Positions 5,594 through 7,035 of a stretch of 7,035 bases of DNA are shown in pieces. Source of the DNA: an uncultured Desulfovibrio sp. (GTDB lineage Bacteria > Desulfobacterota > Desulfovibrionia > Desulfovibrionales > Desulfovibrionaceae); assembly GCA_945871415.1 (NCBI GenBank), contig CAMBWG010000113.1, positions 1-7,035 on the forward strand, written 5' to 3'. Made by a program: the position numbers and the translations under genes. Each line of letters starts with the position of its first letter. Positions within the stretch are counted from its first letter, which is position 1. A model generated the notes under the pieces. That model was not told where the DNA came from and did no database searches. It saw nothing but the letters and a program-made list of their open reading frames with translations.

Positions 5594-6973
5594 ATGAGCG
5601 AACAATCGCATATCCTGATCATTGACGACGAAAAGAACTATCTGCTGGTCCTGCAGACCCTTCTGGAGGACGAGGGCTATACCGTCACAGCCCTGAACGA
5701 TCCCGAGACAGCGCTCGCCTTTCTCAGTGAAAGCGAAGTCGACGTGGTCGTGACGGACATGAAGATGCCCAAGGTCAGCGGCCGCGAAGTGCTGCAGCAG
5801 GTCAAGAAAAACTGGCCCCATATTCCCGTGCTGATCATGACGGCCTTCGGCTCCATCGAAAGCGCCGTGGAAGCCATGAAATACGGTGCGTTCGACTATA
5901 TCACCAAACCCTTTTCCAATGACGAGCTGCTGCTCTCCGTGCACAACGCCACGGAACTGGCGCGCGCTCACCGGCAGTATCGTCTGCTTCAGGAATCCAT
6001 GGAGGAGCGCTACGGCGTCCACAAAATCGTGGGCCGCAGCCATGCCATCCGCACGGTGCTTGCCATGGTGGAGCGGGCCGCGCCCAGCCGCGCCACGGTG
6101 CTCATTTCCGGCGAATCCGGCACCGGCAAGGAGCTTGTGGCCCGCGCCATTCACTATTCCAGCCCGCGCAAGGACAAGCCCTTCATTTCCGTGAACTGCA
6201 TGGCGCTCAATCCCGGCGTCCTTGAAAGCGAGCTCTTCGGCCATGAAAAGGGCAGCTTTACCGGCGCGGTCGCCATGCGCCGGGGACGCTTCGAGCAGGC
6301 CGACGGGGGCACGCTCTTTCTCGACGAAATTGCCGAGCTGACTCCGGAGCTTCAGGTCAAGCTGCTGCGCGTTCTTCAGGAACGCAAATTCGAACGCGTG
6401 GGCGGCGGCGCGGAAATTGAAGTCGATATCCGTGTGGTGGCCGCCACCAACAAGGATCTTGCCGAGCTGGTGGAAAAGGGAGCCTTCCGCGACGATCTTT
6501 ATTACCGCCTCAATGTGGTGCAAATCCCCCTGCCGGCCCTGCGCGAACGCCGCGAGGACATTCCCTCGCTGGTAGCGCACTTCATGGAAAAGGTGACGGC
6601 GGAAAACAACATGCCCCCCAAGACCTTCAGTACCGAAGCTCTCAACTATCTTACCGGCTACGAATGGCCCGGCAATATCCGGCAGCTGGAAAACGTGGTG
6701 GAGTCCTGCATGGTGCTCGTCCCCGGCAATGTCATCAACGTTGACGATCTGCCTGCGGAAATCCGCGACGAAGACTCTCAGTTCAAAAGCGCCGTGGACC
6801 TCCTGCCCGTACAGCTCGATCTTGCCGACACCCTGGAGAAAATCGAAGCCGCCCTCATCCGGCGCGCCCTTGTCCGCGCCGACCTCGTGCAGGTCAAGGC
6901 CGCGGAATACCTCGGCATCTCCAAGAGCCTGCTCCAGTACAAGCTGAAAAAATACGGCATTACAGGACATTAG
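5594..6973 (+). CDS. Sigma-54-dependent response regulator (NtrC/AtoC type)
   Basis: The protein has 459 residues in the classic three-domain order. The receiver (about 5-120) has acidic pocket D11/D12, phospho-acceptor D55 in VVTDMKMP, T83 and K105. The AAA+ sigma-54 activation domain (about 145-375) has Walker A GESGTGKE (173-180), the sigma-54 contact loop GSFTGA (220-225), Walker B GGTLFLDE (238-245), and the RERREDIP and [10 protein letters not shown] motifs (317-324, 358-367). A Fis-type helix-turn-helix closes the protein (about 432-455). When phosphorylated, presumably by the kinase encoded upstream, it should oligomerise, bind enhancer-like sites and use ATP to open sigma-54 promoters. 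The start at 5594 has GGAG 5 nt upstream and begins directly at the receiver (SHILIIDDE). The ATG at 5519 would add 25 residues without receiver character and lies inside the palindrome. The gene is complete; the stop is 14 nt before the poly-G run. Its target genes are not visible here. Confidence 0.96.
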   Translation: MSEQSHILIIDDEKNYLLVLQTLLEDEGYTVTALNDPETALAFLSESEVDVVVTDMKMPKVSGREVLQQVKKNWPHIPVLIMTAFGSIESAVEAMKYGAFDYITKPFSNDELLLSVHNATELARAHRQYRLLQESMEERYGVHKIVGRSHAIRTVLAMVERAAPSRATVLISGESGTGKELVARAIHYSSPRKDKPFISVNCMALNPGVLESELFGHEKGSFTGAVAMRRGRFEQADGGTLFLDEIAELTPELQVKLLRVLQERKFERVGGGAEIEVDIRVVAATNKDLAELVEKGAFRDDLYYRLNVVQIPLPALRERREDIPSLVAHFMEKVTAENNMPPKTFSTEALNYLTGYEWPGNIRQLENVVESCMVLVPGNVINVDDLPAEIRDEDSQFKSAVDLLPVQLDLADTLEKIEAALIRRALVRADLVQVKAAEYLGISKSLLQYKLKKYGITGH

Positions 6974-6985
6974 GCAGAGTTTTTT

Positions 6986-7035
<50 letters not shown>

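Noticed and set aside
5486..6970. Long open frame on the - strand (494 codons) opposite the response regulator, with similar ones opposite the kinase (4101-5402), pgi (2382-3527) and the first gene (61-1101)
   Set aside because: They mirror well-supported genes on the + strand. GC-rich codon bias removes stops from the antisense frame. The translations show no recognisable domains.

Overview
This is a GC-rich bacterial window with every gene on the + strand. It carries five complete protein genes: a two-pass membrane protein of unknown function, a YchJ-family SEC-C protein, a small protein with two four-cysteine modules, a short-form glucose-6-phosphate isomerase (pgi), and a split two-component system made of a membrane histidine kinase and a sigma-54-dependent response regulator. 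The gene content, the pgi-kinase-regulator order and the codon style suggest a sulfate-reducing deltaproteobacterium of the Desulfovibrio group, possibly a gut-associated lineage. This placement is inference from memory of family resemblance and could not be tested here.

Layout. Bases 1-79 hold copy A of a dispersed repeat. Bases 124-1996 hold three genes (membrane protein, ychJ, di-cysteine-module protein); a hairpin lies between the first two, and the second and third are only 18 nt apart. Bases 1997-2408 are a gene-free spacer packed with secondary structure: a perfect hairpin against the stop codon, repeat copy B, a long imperfect inverted repeat and a leader hairpin before pgi. Bases 2409-5297 hold pgi and the histidine kinase, which abut as TAA-ATG in the same reading frame. 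Bases 5298-5593 are a second spacer with a perfect 51-nt palindrome (24-bp arms) belonging to the same repeat family. Bases 5594-6973 hold the response regulator. Bases 6988-7035 are a pure run of 48 G, almost certainly a sequencing or assembly artefact at a contig end.

How the parts work together. The kinase has a periplasmic sensor region and a complete HisKA/HATPase core. The regulator is a full receiver-AAA+-Fis protein that should activate sigma-54 promoters, and the two are the obvious cognate pair. Coupling of the kinase to pgi suggests that synthesis of the sensor is tied to sugar-phosphate metabolism, but neither the signal nor the target promoters can be read from this window.

I did not find a clearly new biological system. 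The most interesting non-coding signal is the repeat family. It has three copies, all intergenic, with a shared tail whose ATG opens false N-terminal extensions of real genes. One copy is a perfect palindrome placed between kinase and regulator. The most interesting protein is the small one with a duplicated Cys4 module.
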